DNA of 48,020 nucleotides from Crocinitomicaceae bacterium (GTDB taxonomy: Bacteria > Bacteroidota > Bacteroidia > Flavobacteriales_D > Parvicellaceae). Shown one piece after another: positions 30,497 to 38,029 of this stretch. Position numbers and translations under genes: made by a program. The stretch spans positions 6,617 to 54,636 of the forward strand of contig PAZE01000002.1 in assembly GCA_002716065.1 (NCBI GenBank), read 5' to 3'. Below the pieces are notes generated by a model. It did no database searches and was not told where the DNA came from. It worked only from the letters and a program-made list of their open reading frames with translations. Within the stretch, counting starts at the first letter, position 1; every line of letters starts with the position of its first letter.

Positions 30497-31177
30497 AGGA
30501 GAGAGAATATAGACTATCAGCCACCCCGTGCCATTGAAAGAAAAAGCCCATTCGCTCCATCCAAAAATAAAAGAAACTATTCTAGGTCCAAAATCTCTAG
30601 CTGGATTCATACAGCATTGTGTATAAGGGGCAAATATGTAGATTAAAACACCGACTGTAATTCCAATTAATGTAGGAGCAAGCTTATTAATTTTTTGTAT
30701 GGAAATTATAATAAAAATCAAGTAGACTAACATGAAAGTTGCTGTTGTTTCGGTTAAGCTTGCTAATGGAAGGTTTACCCAGTCGAGATTTTCGAATGTT
30801 GGATTAGGAAAGTATTCACCAAAAACACTTGCTGTTTTAATAGAGAAAACAGTTATGTCATTTTTAATAATTAGAAATAACAATAATCCTGCTATAAATG
30901 CACCCAAAAGTTGGGCGAAAAGGTAGATCCAGAAGCGTCTAATAGATATTTGTTTGTCAACTAAAAAGGCAATAGAAACTGCTGGATTTAGATGAGCTCC
31001 AGAAAGTTTTGAAGAACAGTATATTCCTAAAACAACAGCGGCTGTCCAAAACAAAGCAACTTCAAATAGTGAGTTAAGAAATTCATAAACAACTGCTAAT
31101 GCAACTGAACCACAGCCAATAAAAACAAGAATGAATGTCCCTATTATTTCTCCAATAAAAATAGTTTTATTGCTCAT
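30434..31177 (-). CDS. Aquaglyceroporin (MIP family), possibly arsenite-conducting
   Basis: The 247-residue protein has six helices and both NPA loops: SGAHLNPAVS near residue 62 and CCMNPARDFGPR near residue 190. Asp after the second NPAR (NPARD) marks aquaglyceroporins rather than water-only aquaporins. It lies 2 nt downstream of arsC in the same orientation. In Sinorhizobium meliloti an aquaglyceroporin (AqpS) paired with ArsC releases the arsenite that ArsC produces; the same division of labour is plausible here. Glycerol uptake is the alternative, but no glpK or glpD is nearby. Confidence 0.88.
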   Translation of the reverse strand: MSNKTIFIGEIIGTFILVFIGCGSVALAVVYEFLNSLFEVALFWTAAVVLGIYCSSKLSGAHLNPAVSIAFLVDKQISIRRFWIYLFAQLLGAFIAGLLLFLIIKNDITVFSIKTASVFGEYFPNPTFENLDWVNLPLASLTETTATFMLVYLIFIIISIQKINKLAPTLIGITVGVLIYIFAPYTQCCMNPARDFGPRIVSFIFGWSEWAFSFNGTGWLIVYILSPLVGGVLGALTYIKTLKNRLS

Positions 31178-31179
31178 GA

Positions 31180-31608
31180 TTAAATAAATTGATTAATGTA
31201 ATTCTCACAAAATTTTTTGATTTGGATTCTAGTTTTTTTAAATGCTTCATTTATTTCATGTTCTGAACCTGTAGCTTTAGTTGGGTCGTAAAAATTTTGA
31301 TGAGTTTTAATAGTTTTTTTGGGGAATATAGGGCAGTTTTCACTTGCATGATCACAAACAGTAATTACATGAGAAATATCATGCTTTATATATTCATCTA
31401 TGGTGTTTGATGTGTGTTTAGATATGTCAATATTGTCATCGGAAAGGGTGTCTATAACCTTTGGGTTTACACCATGAGCTTCAATTCCAGCACTAAGAAT
31501 TGAGGCTTTCAAATTATGAATTTTAGCAAAGTGCCTAAGGTAGGCCTCTGCCATTTGACTTCTGCAACTATTTCCTGTGCAGATTACCAAAAAACTAAGA
31601 TTTTTCAT
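31180..31608 (-). CDS. arsC: Arsenate reductase ArsC, thioredoxin-coupled type
   Basis: The 142-residue protein has the low-molecular-weight phosphatase loop C10-TGNS-C15-R16-S and a later Cys pair C85-x6-C92 (CDHASENC), the arrangement of Staphylococcus aureus pI258 ArsC, in which the three redox cysteines reduce arsenate and are recharged by thioredoxin. The second pair argues against an ordinary tyrosine phosphatase. It starts the arsC-aquaglyceroporin pair. No arsR, ACR3 or arsB is in the neighbourhood. Confidence 0.92.
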   Translation of the reverse strand: MKNLSFLVICTGNSCRSQMAEAYLRHFAKIHNLKASILSAGIEAHGVNPKVIDTLSDDNIDISKHTSNTIDEYIKHDISHVITVCDHASENCPIFPKKTIKTHQNFYDPTKATGSEHEINEAFKKTRIQIKKFCENYINQFI

Positions 31609-31665
31609 GGTTGTAAAGTTATTAAATCCTACAAAAAGCTCTTCGCTAATTCTGAATAAATAAAT

Positions 31666-31673
31666 TAACTTTG
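31666..31673 (+). promoter_or_regulatory. Predicted -7 element of the histidine kinase gene (TAACTTTG)
   Basis: An exact TAnnTTTG match ends only 5 nt before the ATG. If used, transcription would begin at or next to the start codon, giving a leaderless mRNA. No clear -33 element is visible. Confidence 0.45.
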
Positions 31674-31678
31674 TTTTA

Positions 31679-32725
31679 ATGAAACTTGTAAGAACACCAC
31701 TTCAATTTGCCTTTTTTCTTTCAACTATTATTGGGTTTTTATTTCTTTTGTTTCAGTATATCTATTTTCTTATTACTGATATAACCTTAGATTATTTTTA
31801 CATCATTATTGTGTCAATATGTATATGGCTTTTTTCTTTTGGCTTGATTTATTTTCTATTGGAAAAAATGATTACCCAAAAAATAAGATTGCTGTATAGA
31901 ACCATTCACAATTATAAAATTACTAAGGATAATTTTCCTGTAAAAATGAATGAGGATTTACTGTCTGCGGCTGAAGATGAGGTAATGAGATGGGCCGATT
32001 CTAATAGAGAAGAGATTGAAAAATTAAAAGATCAGGAAGTGTTTAGAAGAGAGTTTTTGGGTAATCTTTCTCACGAATTAAAAACACCTATTTTTAGTAT
32101 CCAAGGTTACATTCTTACCCTTTTAGAAGGGGGGTTGGAAGATAAGCAAATGAATAGAGAGTTTCTTAGTAGAGCTTCAAAGGGGGTGGATAGAATGACC
32201 AAAATTGTTGAAGATTTAGATGTTATCACAAAATTTGAATCTGAGCGAATAAAGTTAGACCTAAAGTCATGTAATATTGTTCATTTAGCTAAGGAAATAA
32301 TAGATGATTTGGAGATGAAGGCTAAAGAGAGAGATATTCAATTAGGTTTTAATAAGCAATATCAAAACCCTATTTTAACCCTATGTGATAGAGATAAAAT
32401 AGCTCAAGTTTTTCAAAATTTAATTAATAATGCAATCAATTATTCTGAGAAAGGGAAATCTGTTGAAGTGCGTTTTTTTGATATTGAGGATAATGTTTTG
32501 ATTGAGGTGTCTGATCAGGGAATGGGTATTGAGGAAAAACACATGTCTAGATTGTTTGAGCGATTTTACAGGGTGGATAAAAGTAGGGCTAGAAATCAAG
32601 GCGGAACAGGTTTGGGGTTAGCTATTGTTAAGCATATTGTTGAAGCTCACGATCAAACAATTAATGTTAGAAGTACCATTGGAAGTGGCTCAACTTTTTC
32701 TTTCACATTGAAAAAAGTTAAGTAG
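31679..32725 (+). CDS. Sensor histidine kinase, PhoR-like, orphan
   Basis: The 348-residue protein has two membrane helices near residues 9-32 and 40-62 with a very short external loop, then a linker, the dimerisation/phosphoacceptor segment FLGNLSHELKTPIFSI (His 132), and a HATPase domain with NLINNAINYS, DQGMGIEEKH and GGTGLGLAI. The small outside loop suggests sensing in or at the membrane or through a partner, as in PhoR. No response-regulator gene is adjacent, so its partner lies elsewhere. Confidence 0.92.
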   Translation: MKLVRTPLQFAFFLSTIIGFLFLLFQYIYFLITDITLDYFYIIIVSICIWLFSFGLIYFLLEKMITQKIRLLYRTIHNYKITKDNFPVKMNEDLLSAAEDEVMRWADSNREEIEKLKDQEVFRREFLGNLSHELKTPIFSIQGYILTLLEGGLEDKQMNREFLSRASKGVDRMTKIVEDLDVITKFESERIKLDLKSCNIVHLAKEIIDDLEMKAKERDIQLGFNKQYQNPILTLCDRDKIAQVFQNLINNAINYSEKGKSVEVRFFDIEDNVLIEVSDQGMGIEEKHMSRLFERFYRVDKSRARNQGGTGLGLAIVKHIVEAHDQTINVRSTIGSGSTFSFTLKKVK

Positions 32726-32902
32726 GAGCATTTCAACGGTTTAATCAATTTGCTACTTGAGCCTTTTTGATTCTTATGCTAAATTTTTTATATTTATTAG
32801 TCAGTATAGAATTATAAATAGGATTCCAAGCGTTGTTGTTCTTTCATTGTGTGGTTTGTTCTGTTTGTTGTTGTTTTGTTTTTAATTAGAAAATTAAATG
32901 TT

Positions 32903-33862
32903 ATGAAAATGAGTAAAGTATTGAGTGTCGCAATCGTAGTTTGTTTAATTATTGGTTTTTCTTCTTGTAAAAAGAAGGGATGCATGGATCCTTATGCAAT
33001 CAATTACAATGAAAAGGCTAAAAAGGATGATCCTGATTCACCTTGTTTGTATGCTAGTGAAGATCCGGAAAACAAAAATGTCGTTCTCCAGGAATTTACT
33101 GCTATAAATTGTGGGGCTTGTCCAGGTGGGCATAAAGTTGGTGATGAAATTCAGGCTGCTAATCCAAACGATGTAGTGATTATGGCTATTCATGGTGGAA
33201 CAGGTTTAGCTACGCCAAATGGTCCTGATGAAGTTGATTTAAGAACAGAATGGAGGAATGATTTGCTTAGTGGATGGGGTACTGGTGGTAGTTTTGGTTA
33301 CCCAATGGCTTTTGTTAATCGTAGAGATTTTTCATCGAGTGGTCTTTCTGCCTGGGGAGGATATGGTATGTATAAAAGTAATTGGTCAGCTGCTACTGAT
33401 ATTGTTTTAGCGGAACCTTCCTATGTTAATGTAGCCGCTTCTTCAACTATTAATACAGAGACTAGAGAGCTGACAGTTCATGCTGAGGCTTTCTTTACTG
33501 CTGATGGAGCTTTGATGAATAAACTTCATATTGCATTATTGCAAAATAATATTCTTTCTGCTCAGTCTGGTTCTTCTTCCTACTCTGATTTAATTGATCC
33601 TGCTACAGGATTGTATAAGCAGCAGCATATTCTACGTCACATGATTACGGGTTCTGATGGAGAATCATTAATTGAAACTTCTTCCGGTACTAGATTTGTA
33701 AAGGACTTTACGTACGTTATTCCAGCGGATATTGATTATGATCCAAATGATAATTATCCAGGAGCAGCTTATGATTTAAACAACTTAGAAGTTGTTGTTT
33801 ATATATCTGATGCTGGAACAACTGAAATTATTTCTGGAGCTTACTCTTCTTGGAGAGATTAG
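32903..33862 (+). CDS. Omp28-related putative lipoprotein
   Basis: The 319-residue product has a lipobox FSSC (Cys 22). The mature part begins with GCMDPYAINYNEKAKKDD, a pattern common on Bacteroidota surface proteins, then an Omp28-like region with a thioredoxin-fold start VVLQEFTAINCGACPGGH, in which the CxxC-type cysteines are present. Omp28 proteins are outer-membrane lipoproteins of unclear function. I start at ATG 32903 because the upstream codons would put a second hydrophobic stretch before the lipoprotein signal. The upstream 177 nt hold no clear promoter; several TTG/TTGTT runs are present at 32835-32885. Confidence 0.82.
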   Translation: MKMSKVLSVAIVVCLIIGFSSCKKKGCMDPYAINYNEKAKKDDPDSPCLYASEDPENKNVVLQEFTAINCGACPGGHKVGDEIQAANPNDVVIMAIHGGTGLATPNGPDEVDLRTEWRNDLLSGWGTGGSFGYPMAFVNRRDFSSSGLSAWGGYGMYKSNWSAATDIVLAEPSYVNVAASSTINTETRELTVHAEAFFTADGALMNKLHIALLQNNILSAQSGSSSYSDLIDPATGLYKQQHILRHMITGSDGESLIETSSGTRFVKDFTYVIPADIDYDPNDNYPGAAYDLNNLEVVVYISDAGTTEIISGAYSSWRD

Positions 33863-33863
33863 T

Positions 33864-34910
33864 TTACAGCCCTACTTCTTTAAGTGCACTACTCAATAGA
33901 TTGGTATGCTTAAATGGTTGAAATTTGTTGAAGCATGTTTTGTTATTAATTGTAAAGGAATTTTGTTTGCAGAATTTAACTGATGATTTTTTGTTGTGGT
34001 ATTTTGCCAAGTATTCTTGTTCTGTTTGACCTGGGGTTGGAATAACAAATGCTTTTTTATTTAAAATAGAAAGGTCCATTATGTTGCTGTATCCTGGTCT
34101 ACATATGATGTTTTCACTTTCGTTTATAATGGTATAAAAGTTATTTGTTTTAAGATGTGGAAAGTAAGAAATGTTTCTTTTTGTGTAGTTAGATTTTGAT
34201 AGGTTACCGCCAATAACTGCACATGCAGCATTTTCTTTTGAGAATTCTTTAATAAGAAGTTTTTCAAAAAGAGTTCTTTGTGGCTCTGGTCCTGAAACAA
34301 TTCCAAGGTATTTGTATTTGAAGTTTTGGTTGATTTTAGCTGGTTTTTTAAATCTAGAAAGAGGTCCAATGAAAGTGCTGTTGTTGGGGAGAGGAAAATC
34401 AGTAAGAATTCCAGATAATTTGTTGTTTTTGTAGTCTGGAATCCAGCAGTGTTTAAATTTATTAATGTAGTTAAGGTTAATTTTTAAGAATAGTGGAGTT
34501 AGTAGTTTGGGGCCTTGAATATGAATTTGATGCGTAATAAAGATGTTCGTTGTTTTTCTTGCTCTAAACCCAAATCTGTTATCCGAAATAATATAATCTA
34601 GCTTCAAACGAGAACTAAGTTGTTCTGCAATTTTTCTTTCAAAGTAAATTTTTTTAAAAAACTTTGGAGCTTGCACAAGCATTGATAATCCTTGTTTGTT
34701 TCCTTTGCTATATCTCACATTATATCCGTTTATGGGAATGTGCTGCAAAGAAGGAAAGTGTTCTTTAAAAATTACTTCACTGTCTTTGTTCCCACAAGTA
34801 AATACTTGGTGGTCTCTTAATAAAAGTTGCTCAATTAGAGGAACGCATCTTGTTGCATGACCTAATCCCCAGTCTAATGGGGCAATTAAAATGTTTTTAG
34901 GATTATTCAA
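33864..34910 (-). CDS. Glycosyltransferase, GT-B fold (UGT/MurG-like)
   Basis: The 348-residue protein starts with ILIAPLDWGLGHATRCVPLI, the N-terminal loop of GT-B enzymes of the Glyco_trans_1_3 group, and has CAVIGGNLSKSN and the C-terminal nucleotide-sugar region IICRPGYSNIMDLSILNKKAFVIPTPGQTEQEYLA. Acceptor and product are unknown. The TTG start overlaps the engB stop as TTGA; no ATG is available before the conserved N-terminus. It belongs to the minus-strand run with engB and the acyltransferase genes, so a cell-envelope glycolipid is a fair guess. Confidence 0.85.
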   Translation of the reverse strand: MNNPKNILIAPLDWGLGHATRCVPLIEQLLLRDHQVFTCGNKDSEVIFKEHFPSLQHIPINGYNVRYSKGNKQGLSMLVQAPKFFKKIYFERKIAEQLSSRLKLDYIISDNRFGFRARKTTNIFITHQIHIQGPKLLTPLFLKINLNYINKFKHCWIPDYKNNKLSGILTDFPLPNNSTFIGPLSRFKKPAKINQNFKYKYLGIVSGPEPQRTLFEKLLIKEFSKENAACAVIGGNLSKSNYTKRNISYFPHLKTNNFYTIINESENIICRPGYSNIMDLSILNKKAFVIPTPGQTEQEYLAKYHNKKSSVKFCKQNSFTINNKTCFNKFQPFKHTNLLSSALKEVGL

Positions 34911-35506
34911 TTGGAAAATAATGAATTTGTTTGATCAATAAATTCATAGATGGCTTCTTTCCCAAGTGCATTTTTAGATGAGGTAATGAATGTCTCGGGC
35001 AGCGATTCCCAATTTTTGAGCATTTCATTTTGGTAGTTTTCTATGTTTAATTCCAGCTCTCTTGGTTTTAATTTATCTGCTTTTGTAAAACACATTACAA
35101 ATGGAATTTGTTTAATTCCGCAATATTCCATGAACTCAAGATCGATTTTTTGTGGTTTTATTCTACTGTCAATTAATACAAATACACACATTAAGTTTTT
35201 TCTGTTTTCAAGAAATTTAAGTGTAAATTCAGCAAATTTAGCTCTGCTTTTTTTAGAAACTTTTGCATAGCCATATCCAGGAAGATCGGCAAGAAAAAAA
35301 CTGTTGTTAATTAAGAAATGATTAATTAATTGAGTTTTTCCTGGTGTGCTAGATATTTTAGCTAACGATTTTCTCTCTGTTAGCATGTTGATTAGTGAAG
35401 ATTTACCAACGTTTGACCTTCCAATTAATGCGTATTCAGGAAGTTTTGGATCTGGACATTTTTTCCAATCAGTATTACTTTGAATAAATTTTGCAAGAAT
35501 TGACAT
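34907..35506 (-). CDS. engB: Ribosome biogenesis GTPase EngB (YihA/YsxC)
   Basis: The 199-residue protein is a compact GTPase with GRSNVGKSS (G1, residues 29-37), the SSTPGKTQLINHF switch region, DLPGYGYAKV (G3) and TKAD (G4), all typical of YihA/YsxC proteins that help assemble the 50S subunit. I start at ATG 35506, just after the stop of the upstream gene; an extended frame upstream overlaps that gene and is not conserved-looking. Confidence 0.95.
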   Translation of the reverse strand: MSILAKFIQSNTDWKKCPDPKLPEYALIGRSNVGKSSLINMLTERKSLAKISSTPGKTQLINHFLINNSFFLADLPGYGYAKVSKKSRAKFAEFTLKFLENRKNLMCVFVLIDSRIKPQKIDLEFMEYCGIKQIPFVMCFTKADKLKPRELELNIENYQNEMLKNWESLPETFITSSKNALGKEAIYEFIDQTNSLFSN

Positions 35507-35507
35507 T

Positions 35508-36466
35508 TTATTCTGGATTAATATAGCTGTTAATGTGTCTTTCTTTTTTAGAGTCAAAAATATCATCAATGGAAATCAAAATTCCCGTTTCTTCCACTTC
35601 TCCAAAGCTGTTGTTTAGAGATGTCCCAAAAGTTTTCATTGTTGATGATAGGTTCATGTAAGCTGAAACTAAAGGAGGGATGTTTTCATTAAAACTTCTA
35701 ACATTTTGTTGTAGTATTTTAAAAGCTTCCTTGTATTCTAATTCATTTATTTGAGAAATAAAATTAGTAACATCTGAATGGAATCTGAGTGGTTTAATTG
35801 GAGAAACTAATTTTTCTCGATCATCAAAGAAGTGATACATAAACGCAAGTATTAAATCTCTTGCCTTTTTATTGAAATTCAGATACATGGTTACTTTGCC
35901 AAAAAAGTAGTTGATTTCTGGTTGATCTACAACGATAGCACCCAGTCCGTCCCATAGATTGTCCAAAGAAAAAATGCCTTTTCTGCTGCCTTGTGAAGGT
36001 TGGAAGTTGGGTTGAACAAATGATCTTCCCAGCTCAATTGTTGAAGGAAGGTATTGGGATTTAAAATTTTCTGAAAAAGTAAACAATCCGTTGGTTGCAA
36101 GAGGTGTGTTTTCATTAAGAGCATTGATGCATTGATGCATTTAATGAACCTATAACCACCAACTATTTCTTTTGATTCTGGTGCCCATACAATAAGCTGT
36201 TCGTAGTAAGCTTCTTTTTGAGTGTCAAAGTTGTCTAGGTCGCATTCTTTTCCTGTTCCTCCACCAGCATTTCTAAATGTTATTTCTCTTAGTCTGCCTA
36301 TTTCTTGAGTCACATTGGGGCTATTGTGGTAATTTACAATATAGATTTCATTGTTAGCATTATTGGTTTTTCGAATAAACCTTTCTTTAGTTAGCTCTTT
36401 CTGAATTAGATGTAGTGGGATGGGATCTATTATATTCTTCATAAGCAGTGAATTAGGTGTTTTCAT
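35508..36466 (-). pseudogene. GNAT/hemolysin-like N-acyltransferase, frameshifted by an 8-nt tandem repeat
   Basis: Two overlapping frames together spell one protein. The first (from 36466, or ATG 36442) reads through LREITFRNAGGGTGKECDLD and VGGYRFIKCIN; the second (to 35508) continues ALNENTPLATNGLF, STIELGRSFVQPNFQPSQGS and LDNLWDGLGAIVV. These are the halves of an Acetyltransf_5/OlsB-like N-acyltransferase. The break lies exactly in a tandem repeat of ATGCATCA (minus strand); removing one 8-nt unit joins GGYRFIKCIN directly to ALNENTP and gives a 316-residue protein. The gene overlaps a PlsC-like gene upstream, as in glycine-lipid (GlsB/GlsA) or ornithine-lipid pathways. It may be a phase-variable gene in the off state, a fresh mutation, or a sequencing error. 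Confidence 0.88.
36121..36141. repeat. 8-nt tandem repeat inside the N-acyltransferase gene
   Basis: On the plus strand GCATTGAT occurs at 36121-36128 and 36129-36136, followed by a partial copy GCATT at 36137-36141 (2.6 units). The unit is not a multiple of three, so each gain or loss changes the reading frame; frame is open when the number of full units is one, or one plus a multiple of three. Confidence 0.95.
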
Positions 36467-37325
36467 TAAATGAAAGATGGTGATCTTTTTCTAATGAATA
36501 AACATGTTTTTTTACTTTTTGAGCCCAGGTTAATTTGTCAATTTTGTTGTTAAAAGTCTCCCAAGGAATAGCCTTTCCAAATTTAAAAATAATTGTGTTT
36601 CCTTTTTGTTTAAACATTTCATCAGCTAAAAAAAGCATTTCAATATTGGCTTTTATGCCTAGTTTTTTTCTCCAATAGGCGATGTTGTAAAAACGTTTAG
36701 AATTCCCTCCGCTTATGAACACAGGGATTATGTTTCTTTTATGTTTTAGGGATTTAGTTATAAAGCTTTTTTGCCATTGTAGGTCGCTAATTTTCTTTTT
36801 CTTTTGTCTTCTAGAGACCATCCCAGCTGGAAATAATATAATGCATTTGTTTGATGCGTAAAGTTCGTCAATATGCTTGAGGTATGTTCTGGTGTTTTTC
36901 CCCACCTTGTTTATTGGGATAAATATGGGTTCAAAATTTTTAATTTGAAGAAGCATATCATTTACTAGTATATGTATGTCTTTTCGGATTTTTCCTACTT
37001 CATTAATGATTGCAACACCATCTAACCCACCAAGTGGGTGGTTTGCTGCTATAATTACTCCTCCATATTTAGGGATGTTTTCAGTGCCAACTGAGTTGGT
37101 TTTTACTCCCATATGAGTAAGTCCTAGAGTAGAAAATTCAATTCCTTTTTTGTTTTTATAGGTGGTGATTATTTCGTTAAGCTGATCTTGATGAATCAGT
37201 CTTTTTAATTTCTTGAGGATGAATTTTGGTAGAAATTTATAAAGAGTGGGGTTTTTGTCAATGAAAGCTTTTTCAATGTCAATTAGATTGATTTTTCCTT
37301 CTATGGAGGAGGTTTTAGGTTCCAT
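36453..37325 (-). CDS. PlsC-like O-acyltransferase, probable aminolipid second step (GlsA/OlsA-like)
   Basis: The 290-residue protein has the acyltransferase motif NHPLGGLDG (a variant H-x4-D with GG before Leu-Asp), FIPINK, LFPAGMVSRR and IPVFISGG in the usual order of lysophospholipid acyltransferases. The NHPLGGLDG form and the partner N-acyltransferase gene directly downstream match the two-gene aminolipid pathway (OlsA/OlsB or Bacteroides GlsA/GlsB), in which this enzyme O-acylates an N-acyl amino acid. Start chosen at ATG 37325; a TTG two codons upstream is possible. It is divergent from mraZ. Confidence 0.85.
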   Translation of the reverse strand: MEPKTSSIEGKINLIDIEKAFIDKNPTLYKFLPKFILKKLKRLIHQDQLNEIITTYKNKKGIEFSTLGLTHMGVKTNSVGTENIPKYGGVIIAANHPLGGLDGVAIINEVGKIRKDIHILVNDMLLQIKNFEPIFIPINKVGKNTRTYLKHIDELYASNKCIILFPAGMVSRRQKKKKISDLQWQKSFITKSLKHKRNIIPVFISGGNSKRFYNIAYWRKKLGIKANIEMLFLADEMFKQKGNTIIFKFGKAIPWETFNNKIDKLTWAQKVKKHVYSLEKDHHLSFNENT

Positions 37326-37338
37326 TTTCAACAGCTCT

Positions 37339-37346
37339 CAAAGTTA
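37339..37346 (-). promoter_or_regulatory. Predicted -7 element of the acyltransferase operon (TAACTTTG)
   Basis: TAACTTTG on the minus strand matches TAnnTTTG and lies 13 nt before the ATG at 37325, implying a very short leader. A TTTTTG at 37364-37359 is closer (12 nt) than the usual -33 spacing. Confidence 0.45.
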
Positions 37347-37394
37347 TTAAAATTAGCTCAAAAATGTGATATTGTTAATAATTATTATTATTTC

Positions 37395-37409
37395 ACCACT
37401 TTCTCCCAC
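37395..37409 (-). promoter_or_regulatory. MraZ-box-like repeat GTGGG-N5-GTGGT facing the acyltransferase operon
   Basis: On the minus strand GTGGG (37409-37405) and GTGGT (37399-37395) are 10 nt apart, one helical turn. MraZ is known to bind TGGG-type direct repeats with 5-nt spacers upstream of mraZ in E. coli. This copy points toward the divergent acyltransferase genes. Confidence 0.4.
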
Positions 37410-37492
37410 TATAATTTAAATCTAATACATATCTGATAAATTGAAAAATTTTAATCATATTGCAACAAAATTTCTTTGCTTTCCGTTGAAAG

Positions 37493-37501
37493 TTATCCAC
37501 A
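37493..37501 (+). promoter_or_regulatory. DnaA-box consensus TTATCCACA upstream of mraZ
   Basis: A perfect match to the bacterial DnaA-box nonamer lies 70 nt upstream of mraZ. It is partly mirrored by TGTGGGTAA at 37522-37530, one base off the complement. It is a single box, so it could tie dcw transcription to DnaA or be chance. Confidence 0.4.
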
Positions 37502-37512
37502 TTTAATAAAAA

Positions 37513-37527
37513 GTGGGAAAATGTGGG
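37513..37527 (+). promoter_or_regulatory. MraZ-box-like repeat GTGGG-N5-GTGGG upstream of mraZ
   Basis: Two perfect GTGGG copies start at 37513 and 37523, 10 nt apart, 44 nt before the mraZ ATG. MraZ autorepression through such repeats is established in E. coli. A weak -7 (TAGCTTTA, 37538-37545) lies just downstream, so binding would block the promoter. Confidence 0.55.
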
Positions 37528-37570
37528 TAATTTTTATTAGCTTTACATCTGATAACTATAGAGATTATTT

Positions 37571-38029
37571 ATGATTGGTTTTATAGGAGAATATCATTGC
37601 AAAATTGATTCAAAAGGGAGATTGATGCTTCCTTCTGAGTTGAGAAAGCAATTGGATCCTTTGGATCAAGAACAGTTTGTGATTTCTAGGGGTGTTGATG
37701 AGTGTTTGTCTCTTTATACGATGTCTGAATGGACTGTTGTTGTAGATAAGCTCAGAAACTTAAATCGTTTTAAGGTAAAGGATAGGAAATTTGCCCGTAT
37801 GTTTCAAAAGGGAGCAACTAAAATTCCTGTTGATTCAAATAGTAGAATTCTTTTACCTAAAAGTCTTTTAGGTTGGGCTGGTATTCAGAAGGAGATCGTA
37901 ATTGTAGCAAATGTTGACTTGTGGGAGATTTGGGATAAATCAAAGTATGAGGCTTTGATGAGTGAGGATTGGGATGAGTTTGATGATTTAGCTGCTGATG
38001 TTATGGGCGGTTCTTCTGGAGATGAGTGA
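37571..38029 (+). CDS. mraZ: Transcriptional regulator MraZ
   Basis: The 152-residue protein has two SpoVT-AbrB-like halves, each with the DxxxR motif: DSKGRLMLP near residue 13 and DSNSRILLP near residue 88. MraZ forms a ring and represses the dcw operon through direct repeats upstream; matching GTGGG pairs lie 44 nt before this gene. It starts the division and cell-wall cluster and overlaps rsmH by 8 nt. Confidence 0.96.
   Translation: MIGFIGEYHCKIDSKGRLMLPSELRKQLDPLDQEQFVISRGVDECLSLYTMSEWTVVVDKLRNLNRFKVKDRKFARMFQKGATKIPVDSNSRILLPKSLLGWAGIQKEIVIVANVDLWEIWDKSKYEALMSEDWDEFDDLAADVMGGSSGDE

Noticed and set aside
32828-32902. TTG/TTGTT-rich stretch before the Omp28-like gene as a regulatory repeat, or as coding for an N-terminal extension.
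   Set aside because: Units are irregular, and the in-frame extension is a second hydrophobic stretch placed before a complete lipoprotein signal.
36121-36141. Programmed ribosomal frameshifting in the N-acyltransferase gene.
   Set aside because: There is no slippery heptamer at the break, and deleting exactly one 8-nt repeat unit restores the frame, so a DNA-level repeat change explains it fully.
37375-37391. TAATAATTATTATTATT run upstream of mraZ as a variable microsatellite.
   Set aside because: It is short, imperfect and in AT-rich intergenic DNA; nothing suggests switching.
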